Assembly: GCA_002718995.2 (NCBI GenBank)
Contig: PBGL02000027.1
Location: 36,095 to 80,404 of the forward strand
Length of the DNA stretch: 44,310 nt
Direction of reading: 5' to 3'
Origin: Methanobacteriota archaeon
Lineage (GTDB): Archaea; Thermoplasmatota; Poseidoniia; Poseidoniales; Thalassarchaeaceae
The position numbers were made by a program, and so were the translations under genes. Positions 16,595-26,055 of the stretch are shown piece after piece. A model generated the notes under the pieces. That model was not told the DNA's origin, did no database searches, and saw only the letters and a program-made list of their open reading frames with translations. Position 1 is the first letter of the stretch. Each line of letters opens with the position of its first letter.

Positions 16595-17332
16595 ATGACT
16601 GAGCGCTCCTCCACCATGAGCGTGGCATTATTACTCGCTCCAACCCTCTGCGTCGTTTCAGTAAGATTCGGTCTCCCTGCCCTCGACGAGGTGATTTCTG
16701 ACGACTCATTATTGGAAATCGGAATACACTCTACAGCTGTATTATTGGGGCTGTTGATGTTTCTTAGGTATAGGAGAGTGGAAGATCACGAATACCATAG
16801 ATCTAGGGTCATCAAAGGTCTTTCAAGGACGTACAAGAGTGAAGATAGGGGCCTCTGGGAAGACAAGTCAGATCGTGCATTGGAGAGACTGGAATCTGCT
16901 TCGATAACAAAATCTAGGAAATCATCCATTAGATCAAGAGAAAGGATGTCAGGTACCGTGGGATCACTAAACTCTGAGATGTCTGAAATGGAGGTAGGTG
17001 ACGATTTTGAGGCAGATGTCAGGGTTTCAGGAGTCCAGACAATTGTCGACGAGGATAAGATCAAAGAGGAAATAAAACCAAGAGGCCCTTCATTTTCCTC
17101 CAGAATAAGCTCAATTATGGACTCATCTGCTAGAAGGAGAATAGAGAAGAATAAGGCCAAGCAGGAAAAGAGAAAGGCGAAAATGGAAGCCAAGAAATCA
17201 CCCTCTGATAGCGAGTGGGACTCCCCTGTATCGTCTACTATGGCTAGGTCAGTAATTTCATGCAAACAATGTGGAAGCCTGAATAATAGTGGTATTCAGT
17301 ACTGCTCCTCTTGTGGAGAATTCTTGGCCTAG
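16595..17332 (+). CDS. Membrane protein with basic linker and C-terminal zinc ribbon
   Basis: 245 residues from the ATG at 16595, which follows GGGGGAGGACT, a good Shine-Dalgarno-like site. The frame stays open far upstream to 16334 but overlaps the opposite UPF0201 gene there. Two hydrophobic segments (about residues 8-24 and 38-55, ending at FLRYRRV) suggest a hairpin in the membrane with the rest in the cytoplasm. A long charged linker includes a very basic stretch RRRIEKNKAKQEKRKAKMEA. The end is a zinc ribbon, CKQCGSLNNSGIQYCSSCGEF, with two CxxC pairs. It lies 46 bases before dnaJ on the same strand and may share its transcript. The function is unknown; a membrane-tethered nucleic-acid or ribosome contact is only a guess. 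Confidence 0.7.
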   Translation: MTERSSTMSVALLLAPTLCVVSVRFGLPALDEVISDDSLLEIGIHSTAVLLGLLMFLRYRRVEDHEYHRSRVIKGLSRTYKSEDRGLWEDKSDRALERLESASITKSRKSSIRSRERMSGTVGSLNSEMSEMEVGDDFEADVRVSGVQTIVDEDKIKEEIKPRGPSFSSRISSIMDSSARRRIEKNKAKQEKRKAKMEAKKSPSDSEWDSPVSSTMARSVISCKQCGSLNNSGIQYCSSCGEFLA

Positions 17333-17378
17333 TAGGGAACGGTTGAAAGCACCCAGTAATGAGCCCGTGGTCGATAAC

Positions 17379-18530
17379 ATGCCGGAGAAGAGGGACTACT
17401 ACGATGTCCTGGGCCTTTCGAGGGGCGCTAGTAAGGAAGAAATTCGCAAGGCATACAGGTCCCTCGCGAGAAAGTACCATCCCGATAAGAATCCCGACGA
17501 TCCCGAAGCTGAAAGCAGGTTCAAGGAACTCTCGGAAGCTTTCGCCATACTTTCCGACGATGATGAAAGAAGGAAGTATGACACATTTGGGCATAATTCC
17601 CCGGGTGGTTCGCCATTTGGCCCAGGTGGATTCCAAGGGGTCAATATCAGTATAGATGACCTATTTGGCGGCGATCTGGGTGGTATTTTCAGTCAATTTT
17701 TCAGCTCTTCACCCAGAAATAGGGGATCAAAAGGGTCCGACTTGATGGTAAGACATTCTGTCCCATTCCAAACTGCTATGGATGGCTGTGAGGAAGAGAT
17801 AGAAATTGAGGCACTCAGAACATGCGAAGAGTGCGAGGGAGAGGGATCCAAGGACCCTTCTTCGGTGAGGCCTTGCCCAGCCTGCGATGGAAGGGGAAGG
17901 ATAGAGAGGGTGGAGAGAATTGGGCCGTTTACCCAGAGAGTTGTCTCTGACTGCCCATCATGTGATGGGGACGGCAGAATTATCCAGAATCCATGCGAAT
18001 CATGCGGAGGTTCCGGACGCTCAATTCAAACAAAGAAGGTAAGGTTCTCTGTCCCTGCTGGGGTATCTTCTGGAGTCAGACTGAGGATGAGGGGGCATGG
18101 CGAGGCTGCGAGGAATGGGAGAGGTGACTCTGGCGATTTGTATATCGAGATAGAGGTGGAGAGTCATGAATGGTTCGAGAGAGATGGTTCCGATTTACTC
18201 ATGGCCTTGCCAATTGGCTTTGCAGATTTACTCCTTGGGACTACTGTAAAGATACCACACATTGACGGCACTGAAATCACGGTAAAAATTCCATCAGGAT
18301 CAAACCCCGGCGATACCATTTCTATTCCAGGAAGGGGTCTTCCGAGACAGGGGTCAAGATCCAGGGGAGAGGTTTCAATGGTATTGAAACTAGACCTTCC
18401 ATCGAGTGTCTCCCGTGCAGACAAGAAGAGAATTTCCGAAATGCACGACATCCTTGGTACGAACGAAGATGATATTGAGCAGAAAATAAGGGATGAAGCA
18501 GATAGGCGCAGGAATTCTAGAATTCGATAG
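17379..18530 (+). CDS. dnaJ: Chaperone DnaJ (Hsp40 type A)
   Basis: 383 residues from the ATG at 17379; the frame is open to 17289 but the J domain begins directly after this Met (KRDYYDVLGL). The HPD motif lies in KYHPDKNP, followed by a Gly/Phe-rich linker (GHNSPGGSPFGPGGFQG). Four CxxCxGxG zinc motifs follow (CEECEGEG, CPACDGRG, CPSCDGDG, CESCGGSG), then the substrate-binding beta domain ending in the GRGLPRQG region. This is the full type A layout. DnaJ stimulates the ATPase of DnaK and holds unfolded protein. Neither dnaK nor grpE is in the window. The gene may be cotranscribed with the zinc-ribbon gene before it. It ends 4 bases from the convergent gene at 18535. Confidence 0.95.
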   Translation: MPEKRDYYDVLGLSRGASKEEIRKAYRSLARKYHPDKNPDDPEAESRFKELSEAFAILSDDDERRKYDTFGHNSPGGSPFGPGGFQGVNISIDDLFGGDLGGIFSQFFSSSPRNRGSKGSDLMVRHSVPFQTAMDGCEEEIEIEALRTCEECEGEGSKDPSSVRPCPACDGRGRIERVERIGPFTQRVVSDCPSCDGDGRIIQNPCESCGGSGRSIQTKKVRFSVPAGVSSGVRLRMRGHGEAARNGRGDSGDLYIEIEVESHEWFERDGSDLLMALPIGFADLLLGTTVKIPHIDGTEITVKIPSGSNPGDTISIPGRGLPRQGSRSRGEVSMVLKLDLPSSVSRADKKRISEMHDILGTNEDDIEQKIRDEADRRRNSRIR

Positions 18531-18534
18531 GGCC

Positions 18535-20688
18535 CTATTCCTCTTCTAGACTCTTCCAATCTACAGCACTTCTTGGAGTAGCAGCAACAGGCTCTCCTCC
18601 CACCAGTCCGGATAACTGGAAGCTCAGTACACTAGGATTGCCATCTATCTTGACCCGAATGAAAGTCTTACTCTCTGACTCCAAGGTATCGAGGAAAACC
18701 TCATCCCCGCCAAATAGCCGCTTAGGTGAGACTTCGGAGATTCCAGCTACAGCGCCTTCAGGAGAGTGGAATCTTATCGCCGCTAACTTCCAATCCTCGG
18801 CCCCGACTCTGATTCCAAGAATCAGCGAGTCCCCCTTGTCTACGCCCCAGGCACACACCTCGATTTGCTCAGTCATGTGCCTAATTACAGGATCGCCCCA
18901 CTCTGAGATAATTCCGGCCCATGGACTATCTCCAAGCTGATGGAGTGCAGACTCTACAACTTGCTCGTTCATCTCACTCTCGGAAGCGTCCTTAGAGAGC
19001 CTCTCCCGAAGCCTCCTCAGCCTCCTTCTTTCGTGAATCTCTATTATTTCAGATCCCCTAGAACCATAGAACAGCCTTTTCCTTTCCCACCAAATCACAA
19101 TAATTAGTGGTACTACCATCAACGCTCCAAGGAATAAATACAGATCTCTGAAAAGATAAGAAAGATCACTTAATTGGGCATCATCCGGAACATCTTCCCC
19201 AGCATAGAACAGTGTGAATCGATACTCAACTTCAGCGTCGGAGGAGGCCAATTTTTCTATTCTAAGGGCATGGGTCCCAATCGGCAAACTGATCATCGAT
19301 CCATTCGTAGAATTCAAAATAATCCAGCTCCCCTGTTCGAGAGATTGAATTTGGAAGTTTACTGGTGACGCCCCCTCGTCTCTAATGTAGACTCTAGAGC
19401 CATTTGCGTCTTCGATTTTTATGGCATGGACATCTACGTTGTCCCCCGGGCCCAATGTTCCAGATAGAACTCCTGGGCCAGGAATTATTGGGTCATAGTA
19501 GCCTATTGGGCTGCCGTCGCTCCAGAGGTAGTCAGGTGCATCTCCAATCATATTTCCATCATTATTGGAGTCCGATGAGATGCCTATGGTCCAAGACGAA
19601 GGTCCATTCGAAGTAATTCTGAACTCTATTGAAAATACATCAGCTGGAGTCACTATCTCATCTGGGCATGTAGCTCCCTGTTCCTGTATCGCAATCTCTC
19701 CACTAGACGCTATCAGATGTATTGCCACTGAAACCTCTCCAATGAAAGCACAGTCCGGATTAATTTCCATTTTTCCTCCAGCCTGAAGTAATAGGGAATC
19801 CCCATCTGTGTCGAATCCAGAGACATGTCCAGTATATGTTACGGAACGGAATTCCAAGTGTTCTCCATGATTCCATTCACCCTCCAATTCCCCTCCATCA
19901 GGGGCTTCTAGGCTATTGTCAAATCTCGAAACATCGATTTTGTAAGTGGTCAAACCTGAATCATTCGGGTGAACAATTCTCAGCCATAGGGTGGAATTCA
20001 TTGGATAGTCTAGAATCATGGGAAAACTACCCTCACTCGGGTAAGTCCCTAGCAATGATTTGGAACTCGTACCGCTTTCCCAGATTTCCAAATCAGCAAC
20101 CCCTCCCGCCCTGAAATCCTCTATGACTACCACGTCACCATTTCCTCCAGGTATTCTGATCGAATCCTTATCCTCCTGATTTTCCAGAGAACCAACGATT
20201 ACTGCACCTTCCGCCAACTCCTGAATCTCAGATTGAATGTCAATTTCACACCTATCAAGTTGACAGATCGAAGTAGCATCAATCTCGAAGTCAACGGCCT
20301 GATTGCCCGGTACAGGTACAGTCTCGGGTAAATCCCCCGGCTCGACTAAATTGGCGTCATCCGGGAGTATTGAATCATGCACTATGTCATCAATATCAAA
20401 ACCCTCGCCCACATTTACCCGCCAAGATAGATTACTGTCAACAATTCCAGACCATTGAACTAGGTGAGTATCAGAAATCACATACTCTGCTCCGTCCACT
20501 CGGACGACCAATTCAAGTTCCGTGCAACTAACTTGCAGACATTCAAACTCCAACCAAGCTGGACCATGCCCGTCTACGTGACCTTCGACTATCGTAATCT
20601 CTCCCTCTTCAGCTATTGATGCGGGCGATACTAAGGCCAAAGTAGAGGCCAGAACTAGTGAAATAATCGCCGCCCTCGCCCGACTCAT
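18535..20688 (-). CDS. Exported membrane-anchored protein, unknown, with PPC-like domain
   Basis: 717 residues, not recognised as a whole. A signal peptide (IISLVLASTLALVSPASIAEE) is followed by a beta-rich extracellular part of about 480 residues. Within it, the segment from ENQEDKDSIRI to TTYKIDVSRF has the spacing of a bacterial-type pre-peptidase C-terminal (PPC) domain. One membrane span lies at about 513-535 (LFLGALMVVPLIIVIWW), then a basic stop-transfer ERRRLRRLRERL and a cytoplasmic C-terminal domain of about 170 residues (GDSPWAGIISEWGD onward). The soluble inner domain is unusual for a simple anchored protein and suggests a link between outside and inside. GGAG lies 6 bases before the ATG. 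It is divergent from arcS. Confidence 0.65.
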   Translation of the reverse strand: MSRARAAIISLVLASTLALVSPASIAEEGEITIVEGHVDGHGPAWLEFECLQVSCTELELVVRVDGAEYVISDTHLVQWSGIVDSNLSWRVNVGEGFDIDDIVHDSILPDDANLVEPGDLPETVPVPGNQAVDFEIDATSICQLDRCEIDIQSEIQELAEGAVIVGSLENQEDKDSIRIPGGNGDVVVIEDFRAGGVADLEIWESGTSSKSLLGTYPSEGSFPMILDYPMNSTLWLRIVHPNDSGLTTYKIDVSRFDNSLEAPDGGELEGEWNHGEHLEFRSVTYTGHVSGFDTDGDSLLLQAGGKMEINPDCAFIGEVSVAIHLIASSGEIAIQEQGATCPDEIVTPADVFSIEFRITSNGPSSWTIGISSDSNNDGNMIGDAPDYLWSDGSPIGYYDPIIPGPGVLSGTLGPGDNVDVHAIKIEDANGSRVYIRDEGASPVNFQIQSLEQGSWIILNSTNGSMISLPIGTHALRIEKLASSDAEVEYRFTLFYAGEDVPDDAQLSDLSYLFRDLYLFLGALMVVPLIIVIWWERKRLFYGSRGSEIIEIHERRRLRRLRERLSKDASESEMNEQVVESALHQLGDSPWAGIISEWGDPVIRHMTEQIEVCAWGVDKGDSLILGIRVGAEDWKLAAIRFHSPEGAVAGISEVSPKRLFGGDEVFLDTLESESKTFIRVKIDGNPSVLSFQLSGLVGGEPVAATPRSAVDWKSLEEE

Positions 20689-20750
20689 GCAATCTCCGAG
20701 AAGTAATCAGCCTTAGAATCCTTCAAGCGAAGTTTCTCATTCGAAGCACT

Positions 20751-22532
20751 ATGGGAGGCAGGCCACTAGCACGAGACGTGGTGGCAAGACAACGAACCTC
20801 CAGGCTATTTTCACTTGGGGACAGAGCCAATCCCTCATCGTGGGCACCAGCCATCGTAATTTCCGACGATGATCCAGAATTACCAATTTCAATGTCCCCA
20901 CTCTCATTTAGAAGGGACAACTCAGATTTCCCTTCAAAGCTCACCATGTCTACTAGGGCGAATATTTGCTTTCCATTCGACGGCCTCGATGTTTGGGAGG
21001 CAAGCGAGGGCCTCATATTGCCTCCCAGCCTAGAAGAATCAGACTCAGGAAGTTTCGGCGCAGGCCTCAATCTTCTCCCAGTCTCCTGGCAGTCATTGCA
21101 TCATGACAACTCTCTCTCAGATCAATCACTGGAGCCTTCGATCGTCATACTCGTCGATGCCCCACAACTAGCCAACAATCGTGGAAAACTGGTACAGGCT
21201 TTGGACGTGGTTAGGAGGAGATTCCCCACATCACTAATTTGGACTCCTGGAATTGCTGGTCCCGATAACTGCCACTTACTTTCTTGGCTCGGCGTGGACT
21301 TATTCGATCTTTCCAGATCGAGAAATGCCTCGGCGGCCGGAATCATACTTTCCCAGAGTGGTCCCCGCGAACCAGAGCTAACATTGGGGGAAAACGCGAA
21401 TATTGAGACTCAGGTCAATCATTGGGTGACGGCTCTTTCGGACCTGAGACAGTCAATCAGAAAAGGGACTCTCAGGGAATCAGTGGAGAAATGCATCGTC
21501 TCCAGCCCTCGTTCTGTCGAGAGGTTGAGGGCACATGACGCATTAATGAGTGGAAATATTGCCAATGCTGGACTATCAAGCACTGTGGATGGAAATAGGA
21601 GACTTCGGTGCAATACTCCAATTAGTCGCGATGATCCCCTAATTCAAGATTGGATAATGAGAATTTCCGAAATCCATACCCCACCTTCGCATCAGGCTGA
21701 CATACTTCTCCTGCTCCCATGTTCGGCCACTAAGCCTTACAGGCTTTCTCCCAGCCATCATAGATTCATCAAAAATATCTCAAGCAATAGGATCCATCAA
21801 GTCATGGTCACAGCACCCCTCGGACTAGTCCCAAGAGAACTTGAGGACCTATGGCCTGCAGCACATTATGACATCCCAGTTACAGGCGATTGGGACGAAG
21901 ATGAACTAGCAATAATCACTGGTATGGTGAGTAGGATCGTTGAAAGGGTAGGGTACAAGGAAGTGATTAACCACTCCGGACTAGATTTCTTCATTGAGGG
22001 GGTTGAGGTCCATGACACAAGGAATGGCGAAACTCCAGGCTCCCAGAATTCATTAAGCAAATTGGAGGAAGCTACTCGGACCGTATCTTCCTCGTTAAAT
22101 TTGGTAGACATCGGTCAAAAAGAGGAGAGATTACACACCATGGAGTCAAGATCAAGATTCATTCACGGTACAGATGACTGGCTCCAAGGAACTGTAGTTT
22201 CGGGAAGGCCCCCAATTCTAACAATTTCAAAATCCGGAGAACAGCTAGCTAGGTGGAATCCCAGAGACGGAAGGTTCGCCTTCTCTAAGAAATGCCTGCC
22301 AATTATCGGGAAAAGTGGAAAATTCCCAAAAGCTCATCTAATTCAGAACCATAAATGGATAGGCGATATTTTTCCTACAAATATCGTAAACTCCGAGGGA
22401 GAAATCAGAGTAGGTGACGAAATTTTGGTCTATCAGGACGACGCTCTGGTGGGATCTGCAAGGGCCGTGGCATCTTCATGGGAATGGCCCGAGGGACCAG
22501 GTAGACTGGCTCGTACTAGGCATAGGCTCTGA
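20751..22532 (+). CDS. arcS: Archaeosine synthase ArcS (TgtA2)
   Basis: 593 residues. ArcS takes tRNA carrying preQ0 at position 15 in the D-loop and makes archaeosine. The ArcS core is clear: LLPCSATKPYRLSPSHHRF near residues 321-339, then VMVTAPLGLVPRELEDLWPAAHYDIPVTGDWD about 25 residues later. An N-terminal TGT-like but degenerate half (VDAPQLANNRGKLVQALDVV, DLFDLSRSR) and a C-terminal PUA-like RNA-binding part (about 500-590, with VGDEILVYQDDALVGSARAV) complete the family layout. Archaeosine is archaea-specific, which helps fix the domain of life. The upstream enzyme TgtA is not in the window. S15 follows 75 bases downstream on the same strand. Confidence 0.92.
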   Translation: MGGRPLARDVVARQRTSRLFSLGDRANPSSWAPAIVISDDDPELPISMSPLSFRRDNSDFPSKLTMSTRANICFPFDGLDVWEASEGLILPPSLEESDSGSFGAGLNLLPVSWQSLHHDNSLSDQSLEPSIVILVDAPQLANNRGKLVQALDVVRRRFPTSLIWTPGIAGPDNCHLLSWLGVDLFDLSRSRNASAAGIILSQSGPREPELTLGENANIETQVNHWVTALSDLRQSIRKGTLRESVEKCIVSSPRSVERLRAHDALMSGNIANAGLSSTVDGNRRLRCNTPISRDDPLIQDWIMRISEIHTPPSHQADILLLLPCSATKPYRLSPSHHRFIKNISSNRIHQVMVTAPLGLVPRELEDLWPAAHYDIPVTGDWDEDELAIITGMVSRIVERVGYKEVINHSGLDFFIEGVEVHDTRNGETPGSQNSLSKLEEATRTVSSSLNLVDIGQKEERLHTMESRSRFIHGTDDWLQGTVVSGRPPILTISKSGEQLARWNPRDGRFAFSKKCLPIIGKSGKFPKAHLIQNHKWIGDIFPTNIVNSEGEIRVGDEILVYQDDALVGSARAVASSWEWPEGPGRLARTRHRL

Positions 22533-22607
22533 GCCCCCTCATATCTAGAGCCTCATCGCAGCGATTAAAGAGGGGGAGTAGGTCGCCCGCTCGCTGGAGG
22601 AACATGT

Positions 22608-23063
22608 ATGGCACGTATGCACAGCAAGGGTAAGGGTGCAAGTGGCTCATCTAAGCCTAGTTCGGGTAATCTACCAGATTGGTCAGAGACTGACAAGAGT
22701 ACCATAGAGGAACTCATCATTAGTATGGCAAAGGAGGGCCATTCCTCTGCAATGATCGGAATGGTTCTCAGAGACAAACACGCAGTCCCCGACGTCCGCC
22801 TTGCAACCGGGGAGAGAATTTCCCAGATCCTTGAAAGGAATGGAATTTCACCTAAGTATCCAGAGGATATGATGAACCTCATGAGAAGGGCCTTAGGTTT
22901 GATAGACCATCTTAACTCCAATTCGAAAGACCTTCACAACCGTCGCCAGTTGGAACTTTGTGAGTCGAAGATTAGGAGACTGGCTGAATATTACAAGGGT
23001 TCAGGAAAGTTAGATGGTGACTGGCAGTATAAGCGAGACCAGCTCAGGTTGATGGTTGAATAG
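22608..23063 (+). CDS. rpsO: Small ribosomal subunit protein S15 (uS15, S13e type)
   Basis: 151 residues, the usual archaeal length (about 150, against about 89 in bacteria because of the N-terminal extension). MARMHSKGKGASGSSKP is the archaeal/eukaryotic opening. The conserved core follows: MGMVLRDKHAVPDVRLATGE, LNSNSKDLHNRRQLELCESK, and RLAEYYKGSGKLDGDWQY. uS15 binds 16S rRNA in the platform of the small subunit. CTGGAGG 7 bases before the ATG is a strong Shine-Dalgarno site. In many archaea uS15 is followed by a RecJ/DHH-family gene, which bears on the next gene. Confidence 0.96.
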   Translation: MARMHSKGKGASGSSKPSSGNLPDWSETDKSTIEELIISMAKEGHSSAMIGMVLRDKHAVPDVRLATGERISQILERNGISPKYPEDMMNLMRRALGLIDHLNSNSKDLHNRRQLELCESKIRRLAEYYKGSGKLDGDWQYKRDQLRLMVE

Positions 23064-23104
23064 GCCATAGTAGGGGATTTGAACGTAAGCCCCTTCCCCC
23101 TCTC

Positions 23105-23992
23105 ATGCGAACACTGGCCGATGAGGAAATTTTCTCACCTGTCGTTGAAATTCTACGCTCTGTTGCCTCAATGGTCCGTTCTGGAAAAAGAATCACCCTT
23201 TCGGCCACAGATACGACACTCATCTCCTCTCTCGCCATGGCACCCGTCGAGGCGGCACTTCTGGATGAGGGAATTCCCTACAGTAGAATCATTACTGATG
23301 GTCCAGAGTCAAAATCAGCGGGCCTGCATTCACCTTTCATTTTGTTCGATCCATCATTGGATGAGTTCAGCTTCGATTCGGATCTATCAGCACTAGTCAT
23401 TGGAGGTGACGTACCAACTACTGCTCATTTGGGGCAGCAGGGAAAAGGTCGTAATGGCGTCCTGACTCCTGCGGCTATTTCACATGCACTAGCTCAGCTG
23501 ATTTCCCCTACTGGGAAGAGGGTTAGGAGGATGAGGCCATGGTCAATTTCAGGAAACTGGATACATCCATCCATGGATACAACTTATGATCCGGTTTACA
23601 CGACACTCAGGGACCTTCTGGAGGGAGAGGGAACAATCAGTGTAGTCCCCCTTCCTGAGGTTCCAATGCTGGAGACATCGACTCGGCCATGGATCGATGA
23701 AGGAGATCTCGCTGCAGTGAAGGAAAGGTGGCCACACTTGGATGCCGAAGGCAGGGCACGAGCGATTTCCCACCTTATGCGACCAGGACTAACTTCTTCC
23801 ACACCTTCGACATCACGTTTTGAGGAATTAGGCTGGAATTGTATTCTTGCCCCATCTTGGGATTACGATTTGGCGGATCAGATTAGAAAAGCCTCTCTAT
23901 TGTGGAAGCAAATGGAAAACGGTTTAGCAGCCGGGAAGGTTATTGACGCACTGATTTCGAGTGGCACATTATATCCTACTCTATACGAATGA
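23105..23992 (+). CDS. Putative degenerate RecJ/Cdc45-like protein
   Basis: 295 residues, not firmly recognised. The gene follows uS15 by 41 bases, the place where many archaea carry a RecJ/GAN-type DHH exonuclease. The N-terminus has the matching architecture: a strand and turn ITLSATDTTLISSLAMAP where RecJ has the HxDxDG(I/L) metal-binding strand, then a helix and AALLDEGIPYSRII. The metal-binding Asp and His residues are absent, as in Cdc45, the inactive helicase-partner relative. ALVIGGDVPTTAHL could be the decayed second motif. The assignment rests on position and pattern, so a different Rossmann-like protein remains possible. The last 17 bases overlap the convergent envelope gene. Confidence 0.45.
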   Translation: MRTLADEEIFSPVVEILRSVASMVRSGKRITLSATDTTLISSLAMAPVEAALLDEGIPYSRIITDGPESKSAGLHSPFILFDPSLDEFSFDSDLSALVIGGDVPTTAHLGQQGKGRNGVLTPAAISHALAQLISPTGKRVRRMRPWSISGNWIHPSMDTTYDPVYTTLRDLLEGEGTISVVPLPEVPMLETSTRPWIDEGDLAAVKERWPHLDAEGRARAISHLMRPGLTSSTPSTSRFEELGWNCILAPSWDYDLADQIRKASLLWKQMENGLAAGKVIDALISSGTLYPTLYE

Positions 23993-25985
23993 CGCTGTCA
24001 CATTCGAAGCATGTAAGCCTAAGTGGCCTAACGTCTGAGTCAACTGTAATTGAACTTCCACAGGAGGGGCAATTGACCCTCCCTCCTCCCTTGCCATTGG
24101 CCTCAGATCTCTCAATCTTGGGCGAAAGTAGGGAGATTGGGAATACCAGAAGTATGCTGAAGAGGACCAATCCTAGGACCATCTGCATTGGAAGTCCTAG
24201 GAAGTAAATCGCGAAAGACATTAGCCCCATGGTTGCAACTGTTACCATTGTCGGGAATCTAGACCTTCTTCTGGTTGCATTAAGTCCCATCCCGATAGCA
24301 GCACAGAGTGCTAGAACCATTATCCCGGACCCGACTAGAACACTGAACATGGGATTACCTGTTGGCGTAAACTCAACTCTGAAATCCAGATCGAGGTCAA
24401 GCTCACCCTCGTTAATTGAAATTGTCTCCTGCACAATCCACCTCCTGTGGGAGTACTCTATCCCTTCTGACGAAACTACGCCCACATCCTGAAGCATCGA
24501 GCCTTTCAACTCAACAGAGATGCCTATTGCCGTCCAGTATTCCTCTAAAGATGGACGAACAAAGTCCTCGACCAATAATTGCCTTTGCCCTTCGCTTACC
24601 AGGTATGAAGTCGAAATCGAGATTGATATGGAATCTGAACTGAATCCTCTCGTTCCCCCCATGTCGATATTTACTTCGGTTGGACCAAGATCAATTGGGT
24701 CGACCCCAAGTATTGACTCAGCTTCGATGAACATCCCATTGGAAAGGAATGACCGCATATCCGAGGTAGATCCAGTTAGATAACCGGTAAGGGCCAATAA
24801 TTCTGAGTCATCAACCATTCCGTTGTTGTAATCAGATTGTGGAATGGAGCTTGAATATGACTTCAGGTTCCTCCACCAGCTACTAGATTCCAAGCTAGAA
24901 TTTCCAATGTTGTCCAGCCCCCATCTCATCCATTGGGACATGGCACCCTCGAATTCAAGAGTCACATCCCTTTCAGTACTGTCGCCTTTCCATTCAGCAC
25001 TTATTTTCACGGACAAGTCCGTCCCTCCGGTCCTTAGCGGCTCATTGGCTGGATACCAGGTCCCTCCTCCCCCTCCATCGTCCCCGACTGTGATTGAATG
25101 CGTCATATTTGCCTCTATCCTGAGGCCATCTTGCGGCTCAAGGTGAAAGTCGACCCGGTAAGTGCCGCCCTCTGTGCCCTCGGGAATGTTCCAAACGAAT
25201 GTAACCTCGACACCATTCTCCACTAATGTCGCCACTGGTTTCTCATTGACTTCGGAATTTTGAATGGTAATGCCGCCCATGGATGCTGACCACATCCTAT
25301 CGTCAAATCCTGAGGAAAGTAGTATTGGGAAGTAAACTAGAGTCCCACTAACGCTGGCATCCCTCATTTGGATCTCAACCAGGGGCATCCTTACTGAGAT
25401 ACTGGACTTCTTGTCCTCGGACCCCCAAAGGAAGTTAACCCCCGCATTATCGCCCGGTTGATTGAATCCAAGAAGTTGCACGTTCAAGGTTATCTCAACC
25501 AAATCTCCGTCATTCACATCTCCAGACTCGACATCCACTGGTATCTGCAAATCACCTTCCCCAGTGATGTAAGGATTGAGTCCCTCAGAACTGCCCTGAT
25601 AGAAAGAGCCCCCTATTCTCACTTCTAGGGTAGCATTGATGTTGACCCCTACCGCTCCTTGGACTTCGTATGGGATAGTAAATTCCCAAGTTGAATCGGG
25701 ATGGCTTCCCTCGGAACCCCATACAACTCCCCACTTTCCGACTTCTATCGGTTGGAAAACCTGGGTAACTAGGACGGACTCAACCTCATCAAGGTCCGAA
25801 TCGAAAGGTGTCAGAGTTCCTATGTCTGCTTCACCAAGCAAAAACAACTCAAAATCCTCTGAGTTACAGCAGTTGGATTGCTGCCCTGCCACTTGGGGAA
25901 TGGGGGACAAAACTGTTGCCATCAGAGTCATACAAAGGAGAATCGCGAAGCGACCCCGCACATCCCCCATATGCCGACGTCTCAT
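23976..25985 (-). CDS. Exported membrane protein with C-terminal zinc ribbon, unknown
   Basis: 669 residues. A signal peptide (FAILLCMTLMATVLSPIPQVAG) is followed by about 520 residues of beta-rich extracellular sequence containing a Gly-rich turn GDDGGGGGTWYP. Hydrophobic spans follow at about 550-573 (VLVGSGIMVLALCAAIGMGL) and about 583-630 (two further spans, including GLVLFSILLVFPISLL). The cytoplasmic end is a zinc ribbon, CPSCGSSITVDSDVRPLRLTCFECDS. The extracellular part has no known catalytic motif. The overall plan, exported beta domains plus spans plus a small inner metal-binding domain, resembles other envelope proteins in this window. A TATA-like GACTAAATGG lies about 40 bases before the ATG (minus strand). 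It overlaps the convergent RecJ-like gene by 17 bases. Confidence 0.68.
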   Translation of the reverse strand: MRRRHMGDVRGRFAILLCMTLMATVLSPIPQVAGQQSNCCNSEDFELFLLGEADIGTLTPFDSDLDEVESVLVTQVFQPIEVGKWGVVWGSEGSHPDSTWEFTIPYEVQGAVGVNINATLEVRIGGSFYQGSSEGLNPYITGEGDLQIPVDVESGDVNDGDLVEITLNVQLLGFNQPGDNAGVNFLWGSEDKKSSISVRMPLVEIQMRDASVSGTLVYFPILLSSGFDDRMWSASMGGITIQNSEVNEKPVATLVENGVEVTFVWNIPEGTEGGTYRVDFHLEPQDGLRIEANMTHSITVGDDGGGGGTWYPANEPLRTGGTDLSVKISAEWKGDSTERDVTLEFEGAMSQWMRWGLDNIGNSSLESSSWWRNLKSYSSSIPQSDYNNGMVDDSELLALTGYLTGSTSDMRSFLSNGMFIEAESILGVDPIDLGPTEVNIDMGGTRGFSSDSISISISTSYLVSEGQRQLLVEDFVRPSLEEYWTAIGISVELKGSMLQDVGVVSSEGIEYSHRRWIVQETISINEGELDLDLDFRVEFTPTGNPMFSVLVGSGIMVLALCAAIGMGLNATRRRSRFPTMVTVATMGLMSFAIYFLGLPMQMVLGLVLFSILLVFPISLLSPKIERSEANGKGGGRVNCPSCGSSITVDSDVRPLRLTCFECDSVIRIE

Positions 25986-26055
25986 CTAAACAACTTGAAT
26001 ACAACCCCTGTGAGAGCACCATTTAGTCGATAATGTCAATTGTAAACATCAGCCA

